From positions 14,103,303-14,167,302 of the forward strand of contig NC_092581.1 in assembly GCF_037975245.1 (NCBI RefSeq): DNA of 64,000 bases, read 5' to 3'. The notes below the pieces were generated by a model. It was given only the letters and a program-made list of their open reading frames with translations. It was not told the origin of the DNA and ran no database searches. Source of the DNA: Apostichopus japonicus. Taxonomy: Eukaryota > Echinodermata > Holothuroidea > Aspidochirotida > Stichopodidae. How positions within the stretch are numbered: position 1 is the first letter of the stretch; the number at the start of each line of letters is the position of its first letter. Both the position numbers and the translations under genes were made by a program. Shown piece by piece: positions 27,471-40,920 of this stretch.

Positions 27471-28040
27471 AACATATACAAAAAAATACATTACTTGGAG
27501 GAAATCAGAATTGTGTCCAGATATGCTAGATAGTCTAATAATGGTCAGTCATATTCAAACGTCTACCAGCATTTTTCTGACACCCTTCAATAATAATGTC
27601 CTCCACTGCAGTTCACTTAATGCTTCCTCAATGTACAGGAATAACATGGAGGTGTGCGCCCTCAGAAAATTTAAAATTGGGGAAGAGAGGGACAGAAGGA
27701 TTACCCTTGCTTCTTCCTTGCATAAAATCATAATGACTTCACCCCCAAACCCCATCCCCCCTCCCCCCCTCCACCAACCCATTAACACAAGTCACTGAGT
27801 AAGCCCTAAGTTAGACATAAGGAACTTTTCTATTTTTGAGCATTGAGACATATAATTGTTCTTATATATCTAACATTTCTCAATTCATATAATTTGGAGG
27901 GTATGAAGCAGCAGAAAATTAAATTTGGATAGAGAGGGGTGGGGGAAGGGGTGGAGTGGGGAGGAGGAATGACCCTTAATCCTGCAACCTTGACACTGAG
28001 TAGGCCTACTTGAAGTTTGACATAAAAAAATATGGAAAAC

Positions 28041-28271
28041 TTGCAGCATTTTCTTCTAGCTCTTCATCTTCGTCTCCTTCATGTTCTCCAAAATCTTCCT
28101 GTCTCTGCTGCTTGACTCGAACCGGTTTCTTGCCACTACCGTTGACTTTCAACGGAGTGCCGGAGCATGCGCTACCTGTAGAGGGCGGTCTTGACAGCGG
28201 TAGTCCACCGGTGCCGCCCTGAAGTTGTGAGGTAAGTTGTCGTATATTCTGAGAAAGTTGCTTCACATCTG
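28041..28271 (-). CDS. BEN-domain protein, linker exon with second coil and acidic stretch
   Basis: The exon starts at a tandem acceptor, tttagCAG|ATG, so it may begin at 28271 or 28268; both keep the frame after the phase-1 donor of the preceding exon. It encodes DVKQLSQNIRQLTSQLQ (continuing the coil), a Gly/Pro/Ser linker, a basic patch (KKPVRVKQQRQ) and an acidic run (EHEGDEDEELEENAA). The donor used here, GCAA|gttttc, is weak and leaves phase 1. An alternative end inside the basic patch cannot be excluded. It is assigned to this gene by frame, strand and order. Confidence 0.65.
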
Positions 28272-29165
28272 CTAAAGTTGTAAACGAAATCAAGTAAACA
28301 GGAAGATAGGTGAGCAAAGAAAAAAATACAGGAAGTGCATGTTTGAGAGTCTACTGACTAATTACAAGTCAACATTGTTGAGGAAAGGTTTGTTTTTATA
28401 AATTATACCTTATGACAAAAATCTTGAATATCATTTAAAAAACAATAATTGATGTTTCGAGAATAGATATGACCCTTGACCTGTAGATACTTCATGCTAT
28501 TTTGCAGTGCAGATTTACGCATGGTTTCTCATTGATGGTAACATGAACTACACACACAAGAGGCTTCTTTGGTGGTAAATGATTCATTTTTACAAATGAA
28601 CAATTAACGCACTGATTATGTAAATTTACCAAGCACACATGGTCTGGCTATTTTCAGTGAGGTCAGACTATATCATACCATACAGGGTGAGTGGAATGGG
28701 GGGGGAGGGGGGAGGAAGGGAGGAGTAATTAAACAGTGAGGAAATGTGTCTAACAGTATGTTATACCACAAGGTTTCTAAATATGTCATTTCCTTACATT
28801 TAATCGACAATCAACTTATCAATGTTATATAATGACGAATATGCAAATTACAATCACCAGAACAAAAATAAAATGAGGTCAGGGGAGGGGTCAACACCCA
28901 AGTGGTAGGGTGAGGTATTTCAAACAAGCTCTACTTAATAACTTTCTTCAATGTCTCCTTTCAACTTTACAGACTAGCTGATGTATTTCAATCAATCAGA
29001 AGTCTAATAAATGAAGGTAGACAGAGCAGAGGGGGTGCTTAGGCGAGGGTAGAGAGGGCTGAAGGGGGTGGTAGGGGAGGTGCCCCCCCCCCCGTAATTA
29101 AAACAATTTCTGCCCTAAAGATTCTTGTCACATCTCTCCCTCCGATGTCAGCTTTAAATACTTAC

Positions 29166-29445
29166 TAGAACTGAAAGTATCTGTGAGCTCAGCTTTCAAT
29201 CGTTTGTTTTCTCTTCGTAGCGATTTGTTTTCGTCCAATATCTTTTGAATTTCTCTGATGATGTCCACGTGGTGGCTACGATGTTGACTTCCGCCATCGT
29301 GATCCAGGTCGCACGTCCCGCAGGAGCACAAGCTGTCTTCGCTGCTACTGCTATCGTGGCGTTTTCTCTTCTTATCGACGACGGGCGAGGCGATATAGGT
29401 CGAAGTTCGCTGTTTCTTCTTATGTTTGGTCTTGTATTGGTTCAT
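29166..29445 (-). CDS. BEN-domain protein, exon with basic region and coiled coil
   Basis: Acceptor gttcttcacag|ATG and donor TTCTA|gtaagt are both strong; phase 0 in, phase 1 out. The peptide begins MNQYKTKHKKKQRTS, then has KKRKRH (probable nuclear-localisation signal), a Ser/Asp/Cys-rich patch (SSSSEDSLCSCGTCD), and a heptad-type helix from IIREIQKILDENKSLRRENK into LKAELTDTF, read here as a coiled coil. The ATG at the exon start could serve as an alternative start. Coiled coil upstream of one BEN domain is an arrangement seen in several BEN-solo transcription cofactors. Confidence 0.75.
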
Positions 29446-29616
29446 CTGTGAAGAACATAAAAAACGTGAAGGAATCTATTCAAACTGTACAGAACTGTGA
29501 TAATTAAAAACAATTGTTGAAAATTACATTTATTTAATACAAAAAGATGTCATATCTTTTAAAAGTTTACTTACAGGACCATCTTTTCTCACTTGGAGCG
29601 GGACACAGTGTATATA

Positions 29617-29790
29617 CAGTGTTGAAGTCAATTACTTTTACCCGAGTGCCAAGTACTTCCGAGTACATGATGTTCTGTGCACCAAATACCATAGTCCGAG
29701 TACTGCTTTTAACAATCTGAGTACTGACTATGAGTATTTCTTCCCGAGTATTTTCAAGTAATTCTCTAATACTTTTTGAGTAATTTTTTT
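29617..29790 (+). mobile_element. Possible hAT end with GAGTA-rich subterminal repeats
   Basis: After CAGTGTTGAAG the sequence has several copies of CGAGTAC/GAGTATT and AAGTACTT-type words, a layout like the subterminal regions of Tol2-group hAT elements. The other end was not found. It lies in an intron of the BEN gene. Confidence 0.35.
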
Positions 29791-30917
29791 TTAACTTATG
29801 AAGTATACAAGAACCTTTAATGCTTGATGGTCATTTTGTTAGCAAATGATGCAACAGTTGAATGTGATGACCTTGTTCAGATCTTGCTATTGTGTGCCAA
29901 AAAAACAAAAAAAAAAGTCTCTTATTAATATTGGAATGACAAAGCAAACAATATCCTGACATGTTACTAGCTGTTCCATATGTGAGCAAAAACACCTTTG
30001 TAAAGCCTATATACGTACCAATTTTTACTTGGTAATATACAAGGATTCATGTATGACATCACAAGAGCAGAGAAACATGTGTATATTTGTATAGTAATAC
30101 AATGACATTATTATTTACTTCTTAAATTATAATATCTTAATATTCATAACGATCTTTGCATATGGGTGTGTGTGTGAGTGTGGAGGTATGTTGGCCATGT
30201 GGGGGAAGAGGGGGGGGGTGTAACAGGGCTTAGTATTGGGTTAACACTCGCTAAGTGCACATTATGATGGATCAGGCTTCTGCTAAGGAGCAGTCTACAT
30301 GACATTGATGGTATCAAAATGGAGGCATCCTACATCAGTGACAACAGTTTTACCATAAAAACAGGTGAAAACTTAGAGATGGGCTTAGGATGCAGTGTAC
30401 ACATACTGTAGTATATAACTGCATGTTCATGTCACTGAATTTGTTAATCCATCAAAAGTTCAGAAACTGGTATGTGCCTAAAGTTTTTTTTGCAATAAAA
30501 TTCGAAAGCTCTCTGAAGTCTAATGCAAGACTTGAAATATTGTTTTTCTCATCTTATTTCTAATAAATAATGCAAAAGAAATGCTTAATTTATATATAGT
30601 TTTTGGACTTGAGGACCAATTCAAACCCTGAATACTGCTTTTTAAGACCCAGAAGGATTCCTACCATGATGCATTGGGGTGGATCCCAAGTCCCAACTAC
30701 ACTTGATCTCCCATCCTGCCCAGAAACAAAAAACCGCTTGTGTTAAACAGTGTAATTCAGCCACCAGCACCCTCCACACACACAGACACACACACGCGAG
30801 TATGCACGCATGCATATACACAACACCAAAATTTACTGCTTGCAATCTCAAATAACAAAGACCATTGATTTTCAGCCCACATGACACAGATTTAGATGTA
30901 CAAGCTGGCAAAGCCAA

Positions 30918-31167
<250 letters not shown>

Positions 31168-32165
31168 GTATATATATATTTATAGTCCTAAAAATATACT
31201 TTCTAGACAAAGGAATACAAGACCACTTCCTGACGGTCTTTTCCAATTACAGCTAATTTTCGTTCACATTCAAACGAGACACAAGCAGGCTTGTTATTCT
31301 GACGAAGCTAAAAATAGGCTCAGCTCAAGCTTCATTTAGCAGCCCTAAAATAGCATTTTGAAATTGGAAAAGATGTCTTTTATCTTTTTACTTTAATACA
31401 CCTGGCATAGCAAACACCCCGATCATATATATGTACAACTCCAGTTCATAGAAATTGTGACATATACACGTATGTTGATACAACTAAAAATAGTTCTTTT
31501 CACACTTCGTTTCTAAATTAAACTTTATAAACAATGGAAAGCAAAGAGTCTACACTGACGGCCACATTCATTATTTTATGCAGACCTCATTTCCGACACA
31601 CGTGCAGGAATACAGGATGAAAATATCAGACAACAGCTGTATGCTTCACTTTGTCCTAAAAGCACTTACAAAAAAGCAGTTACTATGCATATTCCTTCCT
31701 TTAAACATGATTCTTTATCCATAATTTATCGATCAATGCATTTCTCTAACACGTATATGAAATATACATCGAAAGATTAACTCATATATATATATGCGAA
31801 TTATCTTCTAGAAGTCACACAGCCACTGAAAGAACCCTTAAATCATCCATTTGCAATTTTAAACATTGTCCCCATACTCTTTGTACTAACCTGTGGTATA
31901 TAGATATTTCTAGCGTCCAGACATCAGGAGAGAGCTGCAATATACTGTATATATATATCGAACACACACTACAGATGAATGCAACAACAATTCCACTATG
32001 CCTCGGCAGCAATGAAATGAGCAACTGATGTTACCCTGTATGACATACAAAGCAATCCCAATTAATAAAAGTTCATTGGTACAGCAGCATGCCTGTTTGC
32101 CTGTATCCTCCACCCACCGATATATATTACATGTTAAGAGGTTTGCAATATATACTGATACTGAC

Positions 32166-32338
32166 CAATGTCTTGTCTCTGCCATTAACAAGGGCTGACG
32201 ATCCGCAACTCTTTGCCGAGGTCGCTGTCGTGGCTGCTGTCGTCGCTGCTGTCGCTGAAGCGGGAGAGGTCTTCAGTTCCCTCAAGTGATAACCAGACGA
32301 ACTCGACGATCTTCTTCTGGCACCGTTGTTCGACTTAT
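32166..32338 (-). CDS. BEN-domain protein, internal exon (Ser/Ala/Thr-rich N-terminal region)
   Basis: The acceptor (pyrimidine-rich, ending tgtgtcttag|ATAAG) and donor ACATTG|gtcagt frame this exon, which enters in phase 1 and leaves in phase 0. It encodes an Arg/Ser cluster (GARRRSSSSSGYHLRELK), then an Ala/Thr/Ser low-complexity run made from gtc/gct-type triplets, then GSSALVNGRDKTL. It joins in frame to the next exon at 29445. The preceding exon, which must supply the first base of the opening codon and probably the start codon, was not found. The open frame does continue upstream to about 32459, so a longer exon is possible but less likely given the good acceptor. Confidence 0.55.
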
Positions 32339-35300
32339 CTAAGACACAAGGACGAGGGATTCTGAATATTAAACGGTACAACTCATCAGGGTGGGATGAG
32401 ACTTGGATGCGGCCAGAGATGTTGTTTTTGTCTTCAGCTATTATAGTCAGATCTAACATTTGATTCAGTAAATATGAGTTGCAGAAGACTGTTCATTCTT
32501 GGGGGGGGGGGGGGGTGTGCAAACTGGAAGGGGCATATATGGTTTTTTTAGTAACGAGGGCGCTCTCTAAATACATAAATTAACAAAGAGGTACTTCTTT
32601 TTTTCTTACCAAAAAGAGGGAAAATAGGGAGTGGAGGGGAAAGGGGTGGGAGGAGCAGGTGCTCCCTGTTCCCGGGCAACACTACCTCCGGTTCTTCAAT
32701 TCCTTTTACATAGTTGTTTAATGGTCACCATCTTCCAAAACTAATTTTTATCACATGGATCGATCAGGCACTCAACACTGTCAGTGGCACAAGATAGACA
32801 AGGTTACCTGTCATAGATAGCTGGGGGGCAGGGGAGGGGGTATGGACGGGGAGAGGGCCTGTATTTCACATTCGAGCTTATACCCTTCTTTTATCCCGCC
32901 AATCTATGAACAATTTACTGATGTATACCATCATATTGAATACTCTCATGTTAAAATTTTCAGCCTCATAAACCAAATGTTTCATATTTCTTTTTCCTTT
33001 CTCTGTAGAAAAACTGCACATAGCTATACTCTACTAAAAATATGGACAAATTTGACATTCTGAGCCTTCGGAGCACTGCAGCCAACTGAATATGTACTAC
33101 AAGATTTTAACAATGTTCCTTTCTCCATTGGGTGACTCCCTCCTTCCCTCCCCTTTTCCCCAGATACATTCCTAAAATGATCCCAGAACTTTTTGTGTAT
33201 CATTCCATGATTTCTAATCTATGCTTTTTTTTATTTGTTTCGAACAAGAAAAACACATGAGAGCTTCCTTGTTGTAGTACATGATATATTTAATTATGAA
33301 AATGTAACACAAACTAATGTACAGGTCATTTTACTCTCTAGTTTAGACAATTCTTACTAGTAGTAATGATAAGAATAATAATAATCAATACTAAATGATA
33401 AAATAATAATCAAAGTAGAAACAGTAACTTGAGGGCAGGACTTTTAATTTTTCTAAATCAAATGTCCGATACCACATGTATATATATATACCTTAATATT
33501 AACTAATATGTACACATCTTAAAAAGATCACTCATTTTTTTATTTAGCTTCAATTTCATTGAAAAATGTAAAATCCACTTACTCTTTTTTTTTTAATATA
33601 TATAAATGTATATATATATATTTATATATATTTTAATTTGAAACATTGAAACAAAAATACCTTTAGCTGAACGAAAGAAGAAAAAAAACAAACAAATAAA
33701 CAAGGCCTTTCTTTCTTTCAAGGATATAAATTGATCAAAATAATATTTTTTTTAAGTCACAAACAATTTCATGAGCTGCTTATGATGGGATGATGGTAGG
33801 AGAAAACCCAAAGAAAACCCCAAAAACTTTGAAATCTTGTTAACTTCATATGACCTTTGACCTTCACCAATTTCACTGTGGTTCTTGTATTTTATCAAGG
33901 GATATCCACAAGTATGAACTTAAATCAAAATGTACTTTTTCAGTTTTTTGTACTTTTCCAGTACATGTACTTGTACTTTTCAGTATCATGTTTGCAAGCC
34001 AAGGCTTCACACATATGCACATCCACATTAATACCATCAGCATCAACCTTTGGCAAGTAATATAAAGGTAGGGAAGGGGGAGGGAGGGAGGAGGAGGAGG
34101 GAAAGGGAAAATGAAAACGGTGGAAAGGACAACTGGACGGAAGTCCGAGTGGAAAAAACAACAATTATTGACTGGAATGAGACTTGGATAATTAAAACTG
34201 AGAAAGTTTGATACAAGAGACTTCTAAACAGCCCCCGAACCTTTATAGGATGGCTTTTATAGTACTGTGTAACGTCACTGTGATAAACACACAAGTAGTT
34301 AGGCACATTTGATATACTATATAATCTTGTCAGTACAATTTTGCTCAAGTTTTTTTAATTTTTTTATTTTAATTTTTCACTTTTTCATGATTATGAATAT
34401 CATAGATTTTTTATCTTTTCTAAAGGTACAAAACTCAAAGACATTTATTTTTTAAGGCAAGTATCAAATTGAATAATTGAAGAAGTCACCAGAGAGTTAC
34501 AACAACTTTACATACATTCTTCCAACCCTACCCTAACCTACTTTGCCTCCCCATCCTACCCTACTCCCCCTCCCCCACCTTCATCCAACAAGTAAAAACA
34601 ACTACAAACAAATAAGTGGAATAAGATAACATGTAATAAAAACTTTGATAAATCTCTAATCACATTTTTTAGAATGAAAATTTTTTTAAAGTAAATAATG
34701 CCCAAAATGGATGAGTTTCCCCTCCGTCCCCCCCCCCCCCTCACCATCTCTTCTTCTCTCTTTACTATCCATGAGAGGAAGAGCAAAACAAGAAACAGAA
34801 ACAAGAGGAAACAGCTCAGTCTGTCAAGGATGACTGGAAAAGGTGCAAATTAAAAATTTTTACATTGTAAAATTTAGACTGTTAATAAACACTGCTATTC
34901 CATCCATATTTTTTTTTAATTTAAAATTTTACCAGAAATAACCATTTGAGAGGTAATGCAACACTTGATAGGAAAAACAAAGGACTTTTATATGTCCTCA
35001 ATAACATGTTTACAATGCATTGCAAATTTATCCAGGATCAATAGTGTTAAAGGTCAGCCAGGGGTGCTCGGGTTGCCAGTATGAACTTAAAAGAACATGT
35101 TTTGGATGAGTCATTCCAAAAAGATAAAAAATCATAAAACGATGGATTAACATTAAATATTGAGGACTGCACTGGGGATCTGACATCATCATCAATTTAG
35201 CCTTAAAGGAGCAATCCCAAGATTTATTGATACTTTAAAGGTGAATATAGCTATGGAAATATTACTAGCACTCCATTGTTTGGTTTTTCTTGGTCTATGA

Positions 35301-35840
35301 ATTATCAAGATTAAAATCTTTACTCTTAATGCTTAAAGGCATTAAAGACTCGCCCCAAACCATGTGCCGCCCTGTGAAAAAGTTATCTTACCGTTGCCCG
35401 CAAGTGAAGTTTTTTTCTTATCGCTACAAAATGCAGAGAGTAATGAAACGTGATACCTTGTTATCTTTTATCTGGACCTGTGATGTCCATCGCTGCTATG
35501 TACACTGTGTTATGGGTATTGACCGTAGCTGTATGTATTGACTGTACACTAGTGTCTAATTACCTACGGTAGCAAGCTGTGTGTGTATTTTCTGGAATCG
35601 ATGGTGGTGTCTAACACTTCTGTTACACCTCATTCGAAACTAGGTCAGATTACCGGCATTAGACGTTTCTTTGTGTGCAAGTCTTCTTCACACCCTTTAA
35701 ATGTCCATGGTGAGACACAAACTGTGACTGACTATCTACGACCAGTTAGCTTTTAGTTGGTTTTTATGTTAATTAATTAAAAATATAAACTATAACTAGC
35801 AGGTGAAATAATAAATGACAACCATTTCTTACTTCTTTAA

Positions 35841-36035
35841 CTAATACCACAAGGACTAATACCACTAGGATTAATTATTAATAATACCATAATTAAAATA
35901 TAATAATTAATATAATACAATATAATAATATATTATATATGATCTGTAATATATATAATGCATAATAATTAACTCTATAATATATAATACCACAGGATTA
36001 ATTAATACCAACAGGATTACTTAATACCACCATGA
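35841..36035. repeat. AT-rich stretch with degenerate TAATACCAC-aGGAtTAAT repeats
   Basis: TAATACCAC followed by AGGA occurs at both ends, with an extremely AT-rich middle (ATAATATATTATATATGA). It looks like a degraded tandem repeat. Confidence 0.6.
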
Positions 36036-37520
36036 CTCCACATGGCGGAAGGTTTGTAACATTTCTTCCAGGATAACTGATATGATACTAGAATGGGGAA
36101 ACAGCCTCTAACTGACTTTAAGTTTGATTTACTTTATAATTAATCTAAACTATTTCATTAATTGGACTGAATACCATTGAAACGATAAGGTTGCCATCAT
36201 AATTTTAAGATCTGTCTGTAAATATAGTATCAACTTCCAGCAATAGGATATATTGTTCAGATGATACGTTAATTTATGACTTGCAACGAAATAACTAGAT
36301 CTTTGTATCTGAGGAATTCAATATGTTTTGCTGCAAATTGACAAAATCATTTATTTATCAAATGTCATCATTTTAAGAATTTACCACAAAATAAACAATT
36401 AATCACTTCAATTAAACATCTTACAACAGCATTTTTAATCATGCTTGGCATCAGAAATGTCAACATATCAACACTTTGCCACAAAGTTATTGCAGCAAAC
36501 TTGCAGACAAAGATCTCAACATTTTGATGGCACCTCAAAGTTTCCATACAATCTCAAGCTAACGAATTGTCTGAGGATATCTGCTTAACAAACCAAAGTA
36601 ACAAAATCAATTCAAGTTCTTCTTATTCAATAATGCAGTACCTAGCTGTCTTTCGACCTACATTATTTTTAACAACATAACCTGTAGGTTTCCATGAATC
36701 CAGTCTGGAATGCGTCCAATCATATCCATAACAATTATGGATGAACAACAAACTAAAAATATTGTCATTCATGCCAAAGGAAAGACTAGATCACAACAGA
36801 ATTTTCAATCGAACGGTTGCCAACTTTTGGGGGAAGATTTTCGCTGAAACTGCAAGGGAAACGGCTTGAACAATGTATGGGGGAAATACCTAGTGTGGTT
36901 AATTCTGCTAACAACCATTGTTGTGTACCAGAAAGCATGACTTTTAGGCACAAAATTATGTCCAACAGGTTACAGAAAAAGAGGACACAAAGCCTACCTG
37001 TGTACAATTAGTAAATGGTGTGTTATGTGATAGATTTAAATATTACAAACAACCGCCCGCAAACACAGCTAAGAATTTCCATTTGGGAGAGAAACACTGA
37101 TTTTATAACTGTTCTTTCACACACAAGGCAGGAGACTTGATCAAGTCTAAATATGACGTCATCAAGCCACATGAGCTTTATTATTTTCTCTATTCAATAG
37201 AAGATTTTTTTTAGCATGGGTTCCCTTCAATGTTATACAATATTTCTATACTGATTTCACTGTATTTGAGAAGGTACTTTATTACTCTTTGAACACTAGG
37301 AGGGGATCAGCAATCCAAGCAGCTGAACTACCCGATACGATTGGAATGTTTTTTTTTACATTTTTTATCTAACAATTGGTAGAGGAACACCTCTAGTTAT
37401 GCCCTGCCACAAGATCCTGTTTTCTTCAGATAAGAAATGGGAACCCTAGGAAGATAAGAGTGTACATACTAAGAGCCTAAGAGGAGATAGGTAACTGGTT
37501 TAACACACCCCATTTCTTAA

Positions 37521-37725
37521 GGTACTGTGTCAAAGTAGGATGCTGAAAAGGCTGCAGCATCATGCAGCCAAGCTGCATGGTGTTTGATCTATTGTGCTCC
37601 ACAGTTGCACACTATAGTCACTGCAGATCTGTGGGGATAAATCCGTATTTGTTGGATATTAACTCATTCTAGCTGGGCAAGATTTTGCAGTTGTCGTGCC
37701 TTATCTCTTTTCGTCTTAACGAAGA
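37521..37725. repeat. GCTGCAG-rich dispersed repeat, copy A (most diverged)
   Basis: This shares with copies at 42632-42811 and 55814-55973 the order: GGyACy..TGTCAAAG start, GGCTGCAGCA, a second GCTGCA, and a GGGCAAGATTTTGCAG-type stretch near the end. Confidence 0.5.
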
Positions 37726-38649
37726 ATTGCAAAACTTGAGAGAAATTTGATCCAGCATCATGTCTTTGAAAGTGATGAAAATGCAGAAAAACTACATCGG
37801 CATAAATTAATGCAATGTAGTGAAACATTTACGTTTTTTTAAAACGTGAGTCACAACATTAAGATCCAAAGTTTCTGACCCTTGTGGAAATATCGCAATT
37901 TTAGGTATTTTGGTGAAGGGATTAATCAAGGTCAAATGAGGCAACGCCAACAATGTTTTACTCTCTACCTGTACCTTATCAATTCCTACTTTGTCTGAAA
38001 ATTTTTCTGGAATGAATTTTAAATGAAACTGAAATCTTACTGAAAATGAAATCTTACTCATGCAATGCCAAGTCGAATGAATAGAAAGTCTACGTCATAG
38101 GTAACACACTTATGCAAAGGGACGTGCGATGACGAGTCAAGGTCAAAAAAACTACCGCAGTTAATCAACAGAGAAGAGACGAATCATGCTTTTTATAGAA
38201 AAATCTCGATTTTAGCATTTGGTAATAAACAATGTAAACTGGTAGTCCAAAGTCAAGATCTTGACCCCTCTGAGCAACCTGTAACATCTTCTCTAGCCTA
38301 GGCATTAACAAAGACTGCAACTTACTCTTTGAAAAGACAAACCCTGACGATTGTTGCTACAATATTGAACGGTGTGATACATAATGCAATGTTGTAACAA
38401 ACAGTTCTACATTCTTACGTAGGCCAAATGCACAGTTTCATAAAAGACTGGTACATACACACCTTACATAGGCCATTACACTCAATATTTATGAATATGA
38501 AAACTTGGGTAAAAAAAAAACAAATAAAAATACAGTTTGTGCTTTGAACAAATAAAAACAAAGTGAACATAAATGTACATAATTGTATTTTGTTGTCATG
38601 GTAATATGCTTCCCTTCCACATTCTCCTCACCCACCCACCTGCCCTCCT

Positions 38650-38773
38650 CTCCCCTGGCACCAACTCTCCCCTGGCACCAACTCTCCCCTGGCACCAACT
38701 CTCCCCTGCCCCACCTACCTCTCCCCTGTCCCACCTACCTCTCCCCTGTCCCACCTACCTCTCCCCTGCCTAC
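38650..38773. repeat. Two adjoining minisatellites, 17-bp (x3) and 20-bp (x3)
   Basis: CTCCCCTGGCACCAACT occurs three times (38650-38700), followed by a CTCCCCTGtCCCACCTACCT unit three times (38701-38760) and a partial copy. The shared CTCCCCTG core suggests one array arose from the other. Confidence 0.92.
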
Positions 38774-40346
38774 TCCCTCCTCTCTCAAACTGCTGAAGTT
38801 TCACAGACTGACCATAATATTGCCCCCAAAAGGCAAGAATCTACAAATATCGGTCTACATAAACTTAAGATGAGTTGCATAAATCATTTAGAATATCTCG
38901 CATTTCAACTTCTGAATAGAAGACCTCTCCCCCCCCCCTTCCCCCCCAACTTCCCCCAGTCTTTTGACTTTTTCTTGGGAGGGAACCTCTCACAGACATA
39001 CTGTAAACTGTTCCAGTATGCACACCAGTGTAGTGTTATGGCATAAAGAAACCCGAAGAACAGGTAAAATGCAAAATCATGCTCATGGGTGGAAATTCCT
39101 CACATTTTAAAATACCCTAAATTTGCTTCACAGGGTTTGAACTTATTCTTAGGTCCTTATTAAAATCGTTCATCTTATACTCAGTTTTACTGCGTCTTAA
39201 ATTTATCTAACAACGAATAATCCTTTGGCTTAAAAGTTAAAATTTTGGTATTAGTCTTGCATTTCAGCCATTTTTACCGACTGATTTTTAGAAAATACTG
39301 AGTAAAAATTATTTCCAATAAAAATAAATTATAGAAAAGATCGACACTGATCCCAGACTGCAATCGAGATGGGATCTTCATTCTACTTATGTCCTTTGAT
39401 GACAATAATAATCAAAATAAAACAAACCTTTAACACCTAATATTAATATTAGAGCTTTCACTCTTTTTCCCTTTTTTATAATAATAGCATTAACTAAAAC
39501 AATGCATTGTTTTAAACCATCAAATTGTTTTGGTTGTTCACCCTGTTCTAAAATTATTTTTTCTTCTTCTTCTCCTCGAAAAGAAATTCAAGGAAATGTT
39601 CAGGCACTTTTTTATCTTTGACTTTTCTGAAAGAATACTCTTAAAATATCTCTGGGACTGAACCAACATTCTTCCGAGCAACTCTGCTTCCTTCAGATTG
39701 CAATAATTTGGAAAACCAAAACGAGAAAACATCTAAAACAGCTTAATAAAATCATGACACAACTACCTTTCCAGGATATTGGTATAGCAACCAGGGGGAG
39801 GGGGTTGGAGGGTTTTGACACGTCTGAGAAAACTTGTCAGGAATGCTTTTAGAAAATAAGTACTCCGCCTGCCTCTCTAGAAAAGTATTGGTCCCCCCCC
39901 CCGCTCCCCCCTCACAAGAAGAATCCTGGCTACGAGCCTACGACCCATCTGTGCAGGGCTTGAATGAATGATGGGGAAAAGGAATCTTTAAGAGTGAGTT
40001 AGGAATTATCTTTGATTTGCATTGAAATGGAAGGGGTACTACCACAGCAATCTTCTCAGCTTTAAAAAGGGCATAAAGGCAAATTTCACAAATTGAAAAA
40101 GGCACCAAGGTATATTTTCCAAGTGGTAGTAAACATCTTCAGAATTTTTTAAATTCTTTGGTTTTAGATTATTCCCCCGATAATTTAAATCAGACAGATC
40201 TTGATTTATTTACATATATAGATGATCATGAAATGAGATCGCTGAGCCACGACCCTCTTTTTTTGGTTTAAGTTTCTCACAGCTGCTTTTGATAGCCGTT
40301 TTCTGACACAAAACTCGACGGAGCTTCGCACATTTCCGAGCCCTGA

Positions 40347-40352
40347 TTTATT
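40347..40352 (-). terminator. Possible SOBP polyadenylation signal AATAAA
   Basis: A minus-strand AATAAA lies about 570 nt past the SOBP stop codon. The hexamer is common in AT-rich DNA and no cleavage site can be seen; another one lies near 40204. The 3' UTR end is therefore uncertain. Confidence 0.25.
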
Positions 40353-40920
40353 TCATTATAAAACTCACATGGCAACTTGACTTTTAAGGGGCACAGAAGT
40401 TTTTGCCATCGGTAAGGGTTGATTATTGAGGGCAGTTTGTACATCAAGTGGTAGGGGCACTGGGAGTGCAGTTGATTAAGTAGAACCCTACATAAAACTG
40501 TAAGATGAAATTTCAGGACAATTCTAAGAAGCTTCCAAACACAATCACTGAAATTGTGAGCTGTCCCTTCAATACATCTATGGTATTAAGGTTCAAGCTG
40601 CATTTTGTGTTGAAGATGCCAGGATCTGTTGGTACTTAGACAGACCAGAAAAACATTCCGGGTAACGATAAACTGTTACTGAGAACTCCTCGAACCAAGG
40701 TTAACAACTTGGGAGTGATGACATATCAAATATTGAAAACTATACAACGTTCACTGCATTAAGTTTTGTTTTAAAAACTCACTAAATATGCATATTCAAA
40801 TGGTTGCAATGGCATGGAGTGTCTTTGGGGAGTGACCAATGACGCTTCAATATCCTCAATGACACAATGTCACGAACCTCCGCAAAATGTAGCTTCAACG
40901 AAATTTGCTCTAAGATCGAC

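Larger units (their letters stand above)
32339..40920. other. Spacer between the two genes; may hide the 5' exon(s) of the BEN gene and the SOBP 3' UTR
   Basis: No exon with a recognisable product was found. The BEN gene must have at least one more exon on the minus strand upstream of 32338. Minus-strand donor-like sites exist, for example near 35376 (CAACG|gtaaga) and 36997 (CACAG|gtaggc), but nothing selects among them. The interval also holds repeat copy A, the 38.65 kb minisatellites and the AT-rich block at 35.9 kb. Confidence 0.5.

Noticed and set aside
27555-27800. Missing BEN exon in the intron between 28041 and 27186
   Set aside because: The frames there are Gly/Trp- or Pro-rich by base composition and lack suitable splice sites in phase.
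29245-29451. Plus-strand frame with hydrophobic stretch opposite the BEN coiled-coil exon
   Set aside because: It is antisense to an exon with strong splice sites and coherent coiled-coil protein.
38573-39046. Pro/Ser/Thr-rich plus-strand frame
   Set aside because: It arises from the CTCCCCTG minisatellites and pyrimidine-rich DNA; no domain and no splice context.
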